The position numbers were made by a program, and so were the translations under genes. Shown here piece by piece: positions 20,882 to 31,200 of a stretch of DNA of 64,000 bases. Numbering within the stretch: position 1 is the stretch's first letter; the number at the start of each line of letters is the position of its first letter. This DNA is from Flavobacterium algicola (lineage in GTDB: Bacteria > Bacteroidota > Bacteroidia > Flavobacteriales > Flavobacteriaceae): positions 682,001 to 746,000 of the forward strand of contig NZ_JAJTUT010000003.1 in assembly GCF_022399565.1 (NCBI RefSeq), written 5' to 3'. The notes under the pieces were generated by a model. The model did no database searches and had not been told where the DNA came from. It saw only the letters and a program-made list of their open reading frames with translations.

Positions 20882-21646
20882 ATGAAAAAAATTTCGATTT
20901 CAATACTAATACTAATTATGGTTGTACTGCAATCATGCGGTAGTAAGAAGAAAATAATATATGTTCAAGATTTAGATGAGTATGACAATTCAGCTTTAGT
21001 ATACACAAGTACTAAAATTCAGCCGAACGATATTTTAAAAGTGGAAGTTAGCGATTTAAATCCAGTGGTTGCGGCACCCTTTAATATGATGGTAAGCGGA
21101 GGTGGTCAAACTTCAGTAGATATGATGCGACTAAACGGATATTTAGTTACTCCTAAGGGAGCTATTATGCTACCAATTTTGAATGAAATGTCGGTAGGAG
21201 GTTTGACGCCGACTGAGGCAGAGATGAAAATCAAACAAACGTTAATAGATGAGGGTTACTTAGTAAATCCTACTGTACAAGTAAGAGTGTTAAATAATAA
21301 ATTTACAGTTTTAGGTGAGGTGCGAGCTCCTGGCGTACTTAATTTTACTGAACAATCAATTAGTTTATTAAACGCGATCGGAATGGCCGGAGATTTAACT
21401 TATGCTGGTTTACGTAGAGATGTGCAGATCATACGTGAAATAGATGGAAAGCGTTTGGTTTATCACGTTGATTTGACAACTGCTAAATGGATGTCAAATC
21501 CAGATTATCGCATTAGACAAAATGATGTTATATATGTCAAACCAAACAAAGCAAAATCGAACAGCGAACGTGTAATCAAAGATCCTCTACAAATTTTAGG
21601 TATTTTAAGTACAATTGGAGCAATAATTTTATTAATAAGAAACTAG
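20882..21646 (+). CDS. wza: Polysaccharide export outer-membrane lipoprotein (Wza family)
   Basis: 254 residues. A lipoprotein signal peptide ends in LQSCG, with the acylated cysteine at about residue 19. Then come the polysaccharide biosynthesis/export domain (IQPNDILKVEVSDLNP) and SLBB-type soluble ligand-binding segments (KFTVLGEVRAPGVLNF, and IYVKPNKAK at the end). The last residues form a hydrophobic helix (ILGILSTIGAIILLI), as expected for the outer-membrane barrel helix of Wza-type proteins. It pairs with the wzc gene six bases downstream to form the trans-envelope export channel. Confidence 0.92.
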   Translation: MKKISISILILIMVVLQSCGSKKKIIYVQDLDEYDNSALVYTSTKIQPNDILKVEVSDLNPVVAAPFNMMVSGGGQTSVDMMRLNGYLVTPKGAIMLPILNEMSVGGLTPTEAEMKIKQTLIDEGYLVNPTVQVRVLNNKFTVLGEVRAPGVLNFTEQSISLLNAIGMAGDLTYAGLRRDVQIIREIDGKRLVYHVDLTTAKWMSNPDYRIRQNDVIYVKPNKAKSNSERVIKDPLQILGILSTIGAIILLIRN

Positions 21647-21652
21647 ACTAAA

Positions 21653-23959
21653 ATGGATTTCAAAAAAGAATTTTTCAGGTTTTTTAAATACTGGCCCGTT
21701 TTTATAATTTGCTTATTGGTAAGTATCGTCTCTGCCTATTATTATCTAGAGATAGTTCCTCCAACTTATGCAACTACAGCCTTGATCAATATTGATAAGA
21801 GCAAAGAAAAAGATTCGCAAATAGTTACTACGATTAATCTCCAGAATGACAAAGAAGTTGGTTTAGAAGAAGAAAAAATATTGATGACTTCGAATAATTT
21901 TTTGGCAAAAATTGTTAGAGATTTAAAGCTTAATATCAGTTATTTCGAAAAGGGTTACTTTCAGAACAGAGCGATAGATGATGCTCCTTTTATTGTAATG
22001 CCTTCTATAAGTAATGATTCATTACCTCAAAAATTGTATGATGTAAAAATCGTAAAAGAAGGATTTATGGTATATGATCAAGTAACAGAAAAACGTTACT
22101 TATTGCATGGGCACAGAAAAAGCCGTGTAATAAAGAACCTGCCTTTTACCATAGAATTAAAAGAGGAGGCTAAAAATCAGATAAGTTCTTTTGAAAATAA
22201 AGATTTTGTAGTAGGTATTGAATCAACTGAAATGGCCGTTAAAGAATTGAAGGCCACTATTGGAATTGAGGCTTTTGAAGCGCCTAATAATAATCTTTTT
22301 TTAAGTTATAAGGGTACAAATCCAGCACTTTCCACAAAAATATTGAAAACACTTATTAGTGAACTGGATAAAACTATCGTAATAAATAAACAAAAAACAT
22401 TTAAAATGACGGTTGCCTTTTTAAACAAGCGTATTGGCGTGTTTGCTAAGGAGAAGGATTCCATTCAAAGTGTGAAAGAGAGTTATTTGAAAGATAACAA
22501 CATCTACGTGATGGAAGATTATATCGCAAGCAAATCTAGCGAGAAAAGTTTAACTTCTGCAACTTCAGCACTTAATCAAAGACAAGTGGCCTTGACTAGG
22601 GCAGCGTTAAATGATGTAAAGAGAAGTGGAAATAATAAAGCACTAGGAACGGATTATAATATCGACGCTCCTTCTGTAAACCAACAGTTAGTTAATTATA
22701 ATGCAAGCTTGGTGCAAAGTGAAATTTTATTGCAAAGAGCAGGTAAAAATAACCCCGCTTATGTTAGTTTGGCCGCTCAACTAAAAGTACAGAAAGAAGC
22801 AATTATAAATTCGCTGACAGATTATCTAAATTTTTTAAGTCAGAATAGCGCTGTTAGTAATGCAGAGCGAAATAGTGCGATTTCTGCCGCTAGAAGTATA
22901 CCTACCAAAGACAAAGAATTGGGTAATATTAATAACAACCTTGACTTGAAAGAAGAGACTTACTTGTCTTTATTACAAAAGAAGGAAGAGACTTTGTTAA
23001 ATGGCGCTGTATTAGAATCGAATCTAAGCATATTGGACTCTCCGCAAACCAACTATTCAGATACTTTTCCGAAAAGGAAAACGTTCTTGATGGGAGCAAT
23101 ACTTTTTGGACTTATACTTGCGTTTGGAATTGCTTACTTAAGTTTAATGATGGATTCAAAAATTCATACAGAAGAAGATATTACAGGTGACTCAAACGAA
23201 ATTCCATTTTTGGGAACAATTCCAAAAATTGATGTTCAAGAGAAACTGGATAATTCTGCTACTTCTCGATCTGTTATTGCAGAAGCAACGCGAACGCTGT
23301 TTTCAAATATCAGCTATTTGTTGCCTAGCAAGGTAATGAATAACGGAAATGTAGTTTTGTTTTGTTCTTCTATTCAAGGAGAAGGTAAATCTTTTTGTGC
23401 TTTTCACAATGCCATTACAATTAGTAACCTTAATAAAAAAGTGTTATTAATCGGTGCCGATTTGAGAAATCCTCAGTTGCACGAATATTTTAATGTAGAG
23501 AAAGAAATTCCTGGATTAACTAATTTCTTGTCTAACAACAGTGCAAACTGGAAAAAATTTTTAATTAAAGAAGCGAAATTTTCAGAAAATTTAGATGTAT
23601 TGTTTTCTGGTGAAATCCCACCTAATCCAACGCAGTTGTTAACCAATTCTAATTTTGAACTTCTATTGGAAGAGGCAAAACAGAACTATGATTTTATAAT
23701 TATCGATTCTGCTCCTGTGCAGTTAGTTTCTGATACATTCAATTTTAGTGCTTTGGCTGACGTTACTGTATATGTTACAAGATCAAATTATTCAGATAAG
23801 AAAACGGTAGCTCAATTGGCTAATTTCATTAAGAAAGGTCAATTAAAGAATGTTGGAATTGTTATCAACGGAATGAAAAGAAATATGGGGTATGGATATG
23901 ATTATGCATATACCTATAAAGATGATAGAGCTAAAAAGTCTTGGTTTAAAAGATCATAA
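21653..23959 (+). CDS. wzc: Wzc-type chain-length regulator/bacterial tyrosine kinase
   Basis: 768 residues. Layout: an N-terminal transmembrane helix (about residues 15-35), a large periplasmic Wzz-like domain with coiled coils, a second membrane helix (about 476-498), then a cytoplasmic BY-kinase. The kinase shows Walker A (QGEGKS), Walker A' (LIGADLRNP) and Walker B (IIIDSAP). The C-terminal tail has a tyrosine cluster, YGYDYAYTY, the site of autophosphorylation in this family. It controls polymer length and export with Wza. A transcription terminator follows 70 bases after the stop. Confidence 0.94.
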   Translation: MDFKKEFFRFFKYWPVFIICLLVSIVSAYYYLEIVPPTYATTALINIDKSKEKDSQIVTTINLQNDKEVGLEEEKILMTSNNFLAKIVRDLKLNISYFEKGYFQNRAIDDAPFIVMPSISNDSLPQKLYDVKIVKEGFMVYDQVTEKRYLLHGHRKSRVIKNLPFTIELKEEAKNQISSFENKDFVVGIESTEMAVKELKATIGIEAFEAPNNNLFLSYKGTNPALSTKILKTLISELDKTIVINKQKTFKMTVAFLNKRIGVFAKEKDSIQSVKESYLKDNNIYVMEDYIASKSSEKSLTSATSALNQRQVALTRAALNDVKRSGNNKALGTDYNIDAPSVNQQLVNYNASLVQSEILLQRAGKNNPAYVSLAAQLKVQKEAIINSLTDYLNFLSQNSAVSNAERNSAISAARSIPTKDKELGNINNNLDLKEETYLSLLQKKEETLLNGAVLESNLSILDSPQTNYSDTFPKRKTFLMGAILFGLILAFGIAYLSLMMDSKIHTEEDITGDSNEIPFLGTIPKIDVQEKLDNSATSRSVIAEATRTLFSNISYLLPSKVMNNGNVVLFCSSIQGEGKSFCAFHNAITISNLNKKVLLIGADLRNPQLHEYFNVEKEIPGLTNFLSNNSANWKKFLIKEAKFSENLDVLFSGEIPPNPTQLLTNSNFELLLEEAKQNYDFIIIDSAPVQLVSDTFNFSALADVTVYVTRSNYSDKKTVAQLANFIKKGQLKNVGIVINGMKRNMGYGYDYAYTYKDDRAKKSWFKRS

Positions 23960-24028
23960 TTTAATTTATAAGTAGTGAATCTATTCATATTAAATAGTAT
24001 AGTCATGATTGTCAAATAAATAAAAGGG

Positions 24029-24075
24029 AAGATTTGTTTTGTTATAACAGATGTTATTGCAGAACAAATCTTTTT
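24029..24075 (+). terminator. Rho-independent terminator after wzc
   Basis: A perfect 10-base inverted repeat (AAGATTTGTT at 24029-24038 and AACAAATCTT at 24063-24072) is followed by a short T run. The loop of about 24 bases is itself partly palindromic. It lies between wzc and the VanZ-like gene, so the last part of the locus may be transcribed at a lower level or from its own promoter. Confidence 0.7.
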
Positions 24076-24132
24076 AATTCGAAGTGATTACGACAGATAT
24101 TATAATGATTACCAATTCATCTAATTGAATTT

Positions 24133-24570
24133 ATGAATGCGAATAAAGAAGTAGACAGGTTAAAATTACAGCGAGTAGTACAAATTCTTTTACTACTTGT
24201 GGTTGTCTCCGTTTTTTATTATTCGTGGTTGCCCGATTCGAACATGAGGTCAGAACATTATTTGCCTCAGTGGTTATTGCGATGGAGTAACACCAACTTT
24301 AATATTAGAACAGCGGTCCCGTTTGTAGCTTTTGGTTTTTTACTCGGAGCTTATTCTTTTTACAAAAATGAGACAGTTTGGAAAGAAAATCTAATTTTGT
24401 TTCTTTTTCGAAATTTAGGAATCGCAACGATTGTAGTACTAATTGCAGAGGGTGGACAGTTTCTAATAGCCAACAGAAGTCCAGACATGATGGACGTTTT
24501 ATATGGGATTTTAGGAAGTTTAATTGGCGGGCTGATGTATCAGTTATTTAATAAATTAATAAAAAGCTAA
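24133..24570 (+). CDS. VanZ-like membrane protein
   Basis: 145 residues with about four hydrophobic segments. The pattern WLPDSNMRSEH, NIRTAVPFVAFGFLLGAY and AEGGQFLIANRSPDMMDVLYGILGSLIGG is typical of VanZ-family proteins, where the conserved acidic residue and RSPD-type loop lie before the last helix. The biochemical role of the family is unclear. In this locus it sits between the export genes and the initiating sugar transferase, ending three bases before the latter. Confidence 0.8.
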   Translation: MNANKEVDRLKLQRVVQILLLLVVVSVFYYSWLPDSNMRSEHYLPQWLLRWSNTNFNIRTAVPFVAFGFLLGAYSFYKNETVWKENLILFLFRNLGIATIVVLIAEGGQFLIANRSPDMMDVLYGILGSLIGGLMYQLFNKLIKS

Positions 24571-24573
24571 GAA

Positions 24574-25974
24574 ATGCGTAATAGACATAAATTTACATTT
24601 ATGATTTGCTGTCTTATTGTAGACATGCTCGCCATGATAGTTGGTACTTTGATCTTTTTGAATTTTGCCAGCAGTGTAGAAGTAGAGTGGGGTGGATTGG
24701 TAATTAATAGATTAATTCCAATAACGATCCTTACTTGGTTGTTTTCAATTACTTATTTCCGTTTGTACAAAGTAGAATCTCTTTTTAGTTTAGAGGAATT
24801 TTACGGTGATAGTTGGCGTGCATTTTTAACACAACGTATATTGTGGCATAGTTATATCTTCTTTTTTCATGATGATATACTTTATGTAATGTTGAGCAAA
24901 GCAAATTTATATCAGCTGTGCTTTTTAATGATTTACTTTTTATTATCTAGAGTCCTATTTACCTACGTTATCGTTCAAATTAAAAAGTGGGTGGACAGAA
25001 GGTACATGGTAGCCATCTGGGGGTTTAATAAAACCAGCATTGAATTGGCTGCGGAATTAGAAACGAATGCTTACTTTATTCACTTTAGAGGAATTTTAAA
25101 TGAAGATTCTTCTATCGAATATAAAACTAAGAAAGAGTTTACTACTGCATTGACCGATGCCATTAACACTGCTGCAGAGCAGAAAATCGATGAACTGTAT
25201 ATTGTAACCAAATCTGATTTTATTGTCGACCTTAATCACTTTTTTGAGTTGGGAGACAAACATTGTATGAGACTGAAGTTTATTCCGGATTTCTCTGCAA
25301 TATCTAAAGCGCATTTTAGTGCTAGCAATTTTAATAATTTTCACGTAATTAAACCTCGTTATGAACCATTGCAAGATGCGAATAATAGGTTGATAAAAAG
25401 AATATTTGATATCATTTTTAGTTTAGGAGTTATCATTTTCATTCTTTCCTGGTTGTATCCAATTATAGCCATTATAATTAAAAAACAAAGTAAAGGTCCT
25501 GTATTGTTCAAACAGTTGAGAACAGGTAAAAAGAACGAACCTTTCTACTGCTATAAATTTAGGAGTATGTATGTTAACTCTGGTGACGAAAGTCAGCAGG
25601 CTAAAAAAGGGGATGCAAGAACAACACCTATCGGGAAATTTATACGCAGAACCAGTCTCGATGAGATGCCACAATTCTTTAATGTATTGTTAGGAAGTAT
25701 GAGTGTCGTAGGACCGCGTCCGCACATGATTAAGCATACAACAGATTACAACGATCATATCCACAACTTTATGGTACGTCACTTTGTAAAACCTGGAATT
25801 ACAGGTTTAGCACAAGTTTCGGGATTAAGGGGGGAAACAAAGAAAGTTTCTGATATGAAAAGACGTGTTCGAACCGATATTGAATACGTTCAGCGTTGGA
25901 GTTTGGTTACCGACATTAAGATTTGTTTTTTGACAATTGTAGTAACATTAAAAGGGGATGAAAACGCCTTTTAA
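24574..25974 (+). CDS. Undecaprenyl-phosphate sugar phosphotransferase (WcaJ-like)
   Basis: 466 residues. N-terminal membrane helices and a degenerate Rossmann-like middle domain precede the bacterial sugar transferase domain. In that domain I see KRIFDIIFSLGVIIF (membrane anchor), QLRTGKKNEPFYCYKFRSM, RRTSLDEMPQFFNVLLG, SVVGPRPHM and KPGITGLAQVSGLRG. It loads the first sugar phosphate onto undecaprenyl phosphate and so starts each repeat unit. It overlaps nothing but starts three bases after the VanZ-like gene. Confidence 0.93.
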   Translation: MRNRHKFTFMICCLIVDMLAMIVGTLIFLNFASSVEVEWGGLVINRLIPITILTWLFSITYFRLYKVESLFSLEEFYGDSWRAFLTQRILWHSYIFFFHDDILYVMLSKANLYQLCFLMIYFLLSRVLFTYVIVQIKKWVDRRYMVAIWGFNKTSIELAAELETNAYFIHFRGILNEDSSIEYKTKKEFTTALTDAINTAAEQKIDELYIVTKSDFIVDLNHFFELGDKHCMRLKFIPDFSAISKAHFSASNFNNFHVIKPRYEPLQDANNRLIKRIFDIIFSLGVIIFILSWLYPIIAIIIKKQSKGPVLFKQLRTGKKNEPFYCYKFRSMYVNSGDESQQAKKGDARTTPIGKFIRRTSLDEMPQFFNVLLGSMSVVGPRPHMIKHTTDYNDHIHNFMVRHFVKPGITGLAQVSGLRGETKKVSDMKRRVRTDIEYVQRWSLVTDIKICFLTIVVTLKGDENAF

Positions 25975-25990
25975 ATAAAATATAAAACAT

Positions 25991-26185
25991 ATGAATATAA
26001 CTTATTATTTAGTCGGCGTACTTACGGGAGCTTCTCTATCTACATTTTTTGTTGGTAAGGAACTGTATAAGTACTATATAAAATATAAAGTACAACGCAA
26101 GCAAATGGATCGTTTGATCAAATTGAATGACAAGATTGTAAAAGCAAACGAGGAAAAACGCATGAGCAGCAGAGATATTAATTAG
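25991..26185 (+). CDS. Small membrane protein of unknown function, end of capsule locus
   Basis: 64 residues. One N-terminal transmembrane helix (about residues 4-24) is followed by a basic, probably helical tail ending in EEKRMSSRDIN. It begins 16 bases after the initiating transferase, so it is probably in the same transcript. I do not recognise the family. The last 37 codons, the stop and the terminator are repeated 15.3 kb downstream; within the coding part the only difference is a synonymous change. Its constrained sequence and operon position suggest a real gene. Confidence 0.65.
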   Translation: MNITYYLVGVLTGASLSTFFVGKELYKYYIKYKVQRKQMDRLIKLNDKIVKANEEKRMSSRDIN

Positions 26186-26293
26186 GAATAATTATATAAT
26201 TGCATTTAAGATTTAGGCCTAAACAGCTAGTCTGGTAATTAGATTTAAAATAAAAAGAGCAGCAATAAACATTTGTTTATTGCTGCTCTTTTT
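26073..26293 (+). repeat. 221-bp direct repeat, copy 1 (gene 3' end plus terminator)
   Basis: This segment matches 41354-41574 over 221 bases without gaps and with about ten mismatches that I counted by eye. It covers the last 37 codons of the small membrane protein, its stop, about 65 bases of trailer and the complete terminator hairpin. The match ends sharply at both sides. The offset is a constant 15,281 bases. Confidence 0.93.
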
Positions 26294-26294
26294 T
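26252..26294 (+). terminator. Very strong terminator at the end of the capsule locus
   Basis: A perfect 20-base inverted repeat (left arm 26252-26271, right arm 26274-26293) with a two-base centre. It has an A-rich left end and a T-rich right end, so it can work in both directions. It closes the capsule transcript. Confidence 0.9.
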
Positions 26295-26618
26295 GTTATA
26301 GTATTTTTCAAATTATGACAATTAGGTAATTATGTGGAGTCTATAAGTGGCAGCATCAATAATTACTTTGTGAATTTATTTGGTTGAACATTTAAGTTAA
26401 TACTTATATAACGGTTTTTTTCTTAACTAATATTATCAAATCAAAGTAATCATTTTGATACTAATTTGATGTACTGAGTGAGAGTAATTTTTGGTTTGTT
26501 TGACGTTCCTATTTTTTTAATTATTTAATTGATATTTAATTCACTATTTGTTGACATACAAAACTAGTGGTATTTATTAAATTTTGACTCCTATAGATAA
26601 ACCTTAACTATTGAGTTT
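26295..26618 (+). other. Intergenic leader before fecR
   Basis: About 320 AT-rich bases between the capsule terminator and the FecR gene. It must hold the promoter for the sigma/anti-sigma genes, but I see no exact TAnnTTTG box and no convincing small gene. Confidence 0.4.
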
Positions 26619-27587
26619 ATGATTAACCATAAGGAAAAAAAATGTATCAGATATTTAACTAATGAAATGTCAATAGCTGATAGATGTATGTTTGAGTTGG
26701 AATTGACATTAGATGATAGTTTGAAGGCGATCTATGATGACTATAGATATGTTTGGAATAGTTATCCTGTTGCAGGTACAGAGATTACAACACCTACTTT
26801 TAAAGAAGTTCAAGAAAAGCTTAACAATAATAAAATTCCGCTTAAATCTACCATTTTTTCGATCAGTCATACTCTCTTTGCTCTGACTGCTATCCTCATT
26901 TGCATGGTAGCTTTTTATACTAATATACCCACCTCTTCTCAATTTAATATTTTAAAAGTAGCTGATAAAGGACAGCGTTTGACTTTCACACTACCAGATA
27001 GTAGCATAGTTGTATTGAATTCTGAAAGTTCTGTCAAATACAGTAATAATTTTAAAGATCACAGAGATGTTTGGTTGGCGGGAGAAGCCTATTTTAACGT
27101 AATCAAAAATCCTAATGCTCCATTTACTGTGCACACTGAAGACTTAAATATTGAGGTTCTAGGAACTGAATTTACAGTAAATAGTGAAACTGTAAACAAA
27201 ACAATTGCGCTAAAAAAAGGTAAAGTAAAAGTTTCTTTAAAAGAAAGTAATGATGAGATTTATTTACTGCCCAGTGAGGAATTAATATTTAATTCCAATA
27301 CTAAAACGGTACTTAAAAGACGTTTTGACGTTGAAAAGGCAATGGCCTGGAAGGACAATATTTTACTGTTAGAGGATGAAGAGTTTCAAGAAGCGAAAGA
27401 TAAGATGAATCGTTTTTATGGAGTGAATTTTATTATTAAAGATAAAGAAATCGCTTCTCAGCGAATAACGGGAATCTTTAAGGGGCAAGACTTAAATGAA
27501 TTTATTAGCTCATTAGAGTTTATCACTAATTGTCAGATTATTAAGAATAATTCCAATAACTATTTAATATCTAAGTCTAATGAATAA
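26619..27587 (+). CDS. FecR-family anti-sigma factor
   Basis: 322 residues. The N-terminal cytoplasmic anti-sigma part is followed by one membrane helix (about residues 84-103, within SHTLFALTAILICMVAFY). Then come the periplasmic FecR domain (GQRLTFTLPDSSIVVLNSES, WLAGEAYFNV, FTVHTEDLNIEVLGTEF) and a C-terminal DUF4974-like region (AMAWKDNILLLEDEEF to the end). It should hold the adjacent sigma factor until the SusC-like receptor signals through its STN domain. Its gene precedes the sigma gene and overlaps it by eight bases, the reverse of the usual order. Confidence 0.92.
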   Translation: MINHKEKKCIRYLTNEMSIADRCMFELELTLDDSLKAIYDDYRYVWNSYPVAGTEITTPTFKEVQEKLNNNKIPLKSTIFSISHTLFALTAILICMVAFYTNIPTSSQFNILKVADKGQRLTFTLPDSSIVVLNSESSVKYSNNFKDHRDVWLAGEAYFNVIKNPNAPFTVHTEDLNIEVLGTEFTVNSETVNKTIALKKGKVKVSLKESNDEIYLLPSEELIFNSNTKTVLKRRFDVEKAMAWKDNILLLEDEEFQEAKDKMNRFYGVNFIIKDKEIASQRITGIFKGQDLNEFISSLEFITNCQIIKNNSNNYLISKSNE

Positions 27588-28188
27588 TAAATCAAAAAAA
27601 ATATTTAGTGATGCTATTTCAGATGACTATTTATTGCAACAAATAAGAAATGATGACTATAAGTCCATGGAATTATTTTTTAAGAGATACTATGAGAAAT
27701 TATGTCGTTTCGGTTTGAGTTATGAAACAAACTCCTGTTTAGTTGAAGAAAAGGTTGCCGATATTTTTATTGAATTATGGAAAAACCGAAAATCACTTGA
27801 TAAAGTAAATAACCCTAAATCATATATATATGTAATAGCAAAAAACAGATTAAGGAAGGTCGATAAATTTGAATACTTCCATCAAACTTTAGATGAACAT
27901 CAAATAGGTAGAACTGTTAGTTTTCCAAGTAGGGAAGATGAAATTATTGATGATGAGAAAAAGGAAAGTAGTAGTAAGTTAATCCGTGCTATATTAAATG
28001 ATATTCCTAAAAAGTCTCGACAGGCTTTTGAGCTGAGTAGAATTGACGGATTGAAATACAAAGAAATAGCCGAAATTCTAAATATTAGTCCTAAGACTGT
28101 AGAAAATCACATTGCATTGACAATGAGACTGATCAGTGAAGCTTTGTCTCTATTAAAAATTAAAAAAATTTTAAATGAGCATAATTAA
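27580..28188 (+). CDS. ECF RNA polymerase sigma factor (FecI-like)
   Basis: 202 residues. Region 2 is seen at about residues 11-80 (LLQQIRNDDYKSMELFFKRY, then VADIFIELWKNRKSL and KSYIYVIAKNRL). Region 4 is at the C-terminus, with IPKKSRQAFELSRIDGLKYK and the helix-turn-helix EIAEILNISPKTVENHI. It belongs to the FecI-like ECF group common in Bacteroidota and probably drives the susCD genes just downstream. Its ATG lies inside the end of fecR, so translation is coupled. Confidence 0.93.
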   Translation: MNNKSKKIFSDAISDDYLLQQIRNDDYKSMELFFKRYYEKLCRFGLSYETNSCLVEEKVADIFIELWKNRKSLDKVNNPKSYIYVIAKNRLRKVDKFEYFHQTLDEHQIGRTVSFPSREDEIIDDEKKESSSKLIRAILNDIPKKSRQAFELSRIDGLKYKEIAEILNISPKTVENHIALTMRLISEALSLLKIKKILNEHN

Positions 28189-28261
28189 AGTTGCTAGTGC
28201 CTTGTCTTAAAAGGTTCTAGATTTATAAGAATTAAAACAATGAAACATAAGAAACTAAATA

Positions 28262-31200
28262 ATGAGAAATAAAACATTACTCTTAGCCCTTTTTTTTATT
28301 CAGGTGGGTATTATACCACTTTATTCGAACGCAACAAATAAAAACGAACTTGTAGAACGGAAATTAAATTCGAAAGTTATCACCTTAGATTTAAAGGAAA
28401 CTTCGATTAAGCAAATTTTTAGTGAAATTGAAAAACAGATAAAAAGTAAATTTATTTATAGGTCTGATCAATCTTTTTTACAAAGTAAAATTTCGATCTC
28501 TATTATTAACCAAGATTTAGACAAAGTTTTACATATTTTAGGAACCAAAGCAAATCTTGATTTCAAAATTACGAACAGCGGCATTTTAGTAAAAGAATTA
28601 CAGACTCCTATTAAAAAGCAGCCTAGAAAAAACAAAAGAATTTCAGGTACTGTTACAGACGAAAAAAAGATTCCTATTCCAGGAGCTTCTGTAAACGTAT
28701 TGAGCACTTCGCTACAGTCAATTACAGACACTGATGGTAAATTTATGTTGGATATACCATCTGATAGTAAATTATTAGCGATAAGCTATATGGGTTTTGA
28801 AACAAAAGAAGTTACTATAGAAAATGGAACTATTTTTAATATTGTCTTAAAAGAAACTACTTCACAACTAGAAGAAATTTTAGTGACTGGATATGGAAGT
28901 GAGAAAAGAAGAAATATTACAGGTTCTGTTGCCTCAGTAAAAATGAAAGAAATCAGTTCACAACCAAAATCGAATGTCGTAGAAATGCTCGAGGGCCGTT
29001 TGGCTGGTGTACAAATCATGAGTGATAATAGTCCTGGTGGAGGAACTTCGGTACGTATTCGTGGTTTTAGTACTATTAATAACAATGATCCTTTGGTGAT
29101 CGTTGATGGAGTTCCTGCTTCCAATGGTTTGAATGGAATTAACCCATCGGATATAGAGTCACTGCAAGTTCTTAAAGACGCAGCTTCTTCCTCTATATAT
29201 GGATCTCGTGCTGCAAATGGAGTTGTTTTGATCACCACAAAAAAGGGGTCTAAAAAGGAAAGTTTGCAAATGCAATTTGATGGATATTCTGGTGTACAGG
29301 TAGCATTTAATTTACCGGAAATGTTAAATGCGCAGCAATATGGAGATTTATTATGGCAAGCAACAAAAAATGACGGTAAAGTTCCTTCAAATGCTATTTA
29401 CGGTAATGACCCGAACAATGCAGTGATCCCCGAGTATCTTAATGCAACAAATACAATTAAAAGTGGTAATGTAAATTGGTTAAAAGAAATACTGCATCCT
29501 GCGGTGATACATTCCTATAATTTATCGCTTTCTAAAGGTGATGATAAGGCACAACAGTTTTTTTCATTAGGATATTTCAATCAAGATGGAATAATACGAC
29601 ATACTAATTTTGACCGTTTTTCAGCTCGCTTTAATTCAAGCTATAAAATTAAAGATGTCTTCACTATCGGACAAAATTTATCAACTTCTTATACTACTCA
29701 AGTTGCTGCAGCTACCAATAGTTCATTGGGGAGTATTGTATATGATGCGCTACAATTTCCTTCTATTGTACCCGTTTATGATATTGATGGCAATTTTGCT
29801 GGTAATCCCATAAATGATATATCCAACCCTTTAGGTAAATTAACACGAGCAAAAGACAACCAGCAGAAGAGAATTCAAGCATTGGGAAATGTTTTTGCGA
29901 CATTAGAGCTTGGCAACTTTACTTTTCATACGTCTCTAGGACTAGATTATCAAAGTTATAATTATAGAGGATTTTCACCAATCTACAACGAAATTCTCTC
30001 GCAAAGTGTAAAGAATGATTTGACAACTAGTAATAGTTTTAATTATCAGTTAACCGGTTCTAATACTATTAATTACAAAAAGCAATCTAACAATCATAAC
30101 ATTGATGCCTTAGTAGGACAAGAAGCTATTAAGTACTACTATGAAGATTTTTCAGCTTCAAGACAAAGCTTTTTATACGAGGATCTGAATTTTAGATACC
30201 TCTCGTATGGAACTGAAAATCAATTAAATTCAGGTACAGCAAACCAATGGGCTTTAAATTCTTATTTTGGGAGATTAAACTATAATTACAGTCAAAAATA
30301 TTTATTTACAGCAACGGTAAGACGTGACGGAACTTCTAAACTTGCAAATAATAAATGGGGAACTTTTCCATCGTTTTCTGGTGGATGGAGAATTGATAAA
30401 GAAGATTTTTTTAGCAGCAACTCAAAATTTAGTTCCTTTTTACTAAGAGCGAGTTGGGGACAAACTGGAAATCAACAATTGCCTTCTTATTCTACGGTGG
30501 ATAGTTATAGCAATAATAGTAATTATTCTAATTATGCTATTAGTGGACTTCAAAGTGAGGTCGCTGTTGGACTAACTCAAACTAGAGTTGCAAACGCAAA
30601 CTTGGCTTGGGAAACAACTACTCAAAAAACTCTTGGTGTGGATATGGGGTTCTTTAAAGATAAATTAATGGTTACTGCTGAAGTTTATGATAAAGTTACC
30701 AATGATATTTTGGTCTATAATGTTGTTCCTATCACCTATGGAGGAACCAATGACGGACAATGGATAAATGATGGGCAAATGAGTAACCGTGGTTATGAGC
30801 TAAATATCAATTATAAAAATGCAGTAAAAGATTTTAGTTATGATCTGGCTTTAAATTTAACAGGAAATCAAAATAAACTGACTGCTTTATCTGTTCCATA
30901 TCTCGGAATTCCCACTTCATCTCTGCATACTGTAAACTTTGATCAAGAAATCTCTAGAAGTGCGGTAGGACAACCGATCGGTTCTTTTTATGGATTTGTC
31001 GCAGATGGACTATTTAGAACAGAACAAGAAGTTGCAGATTATGGGTTGCAACCAAATGCTCAACCTGGTGATTTGAAGTTTAAGGATGTAAATGGCGATG
31101 GTGAATTAAATACTTTAGACAGAACTTTTATAGGTTCGCCTCACCCAAAATTAATGTTAGGTTTTAATGTTAATTTGAAATACAAGCAACTGGATTTGGG

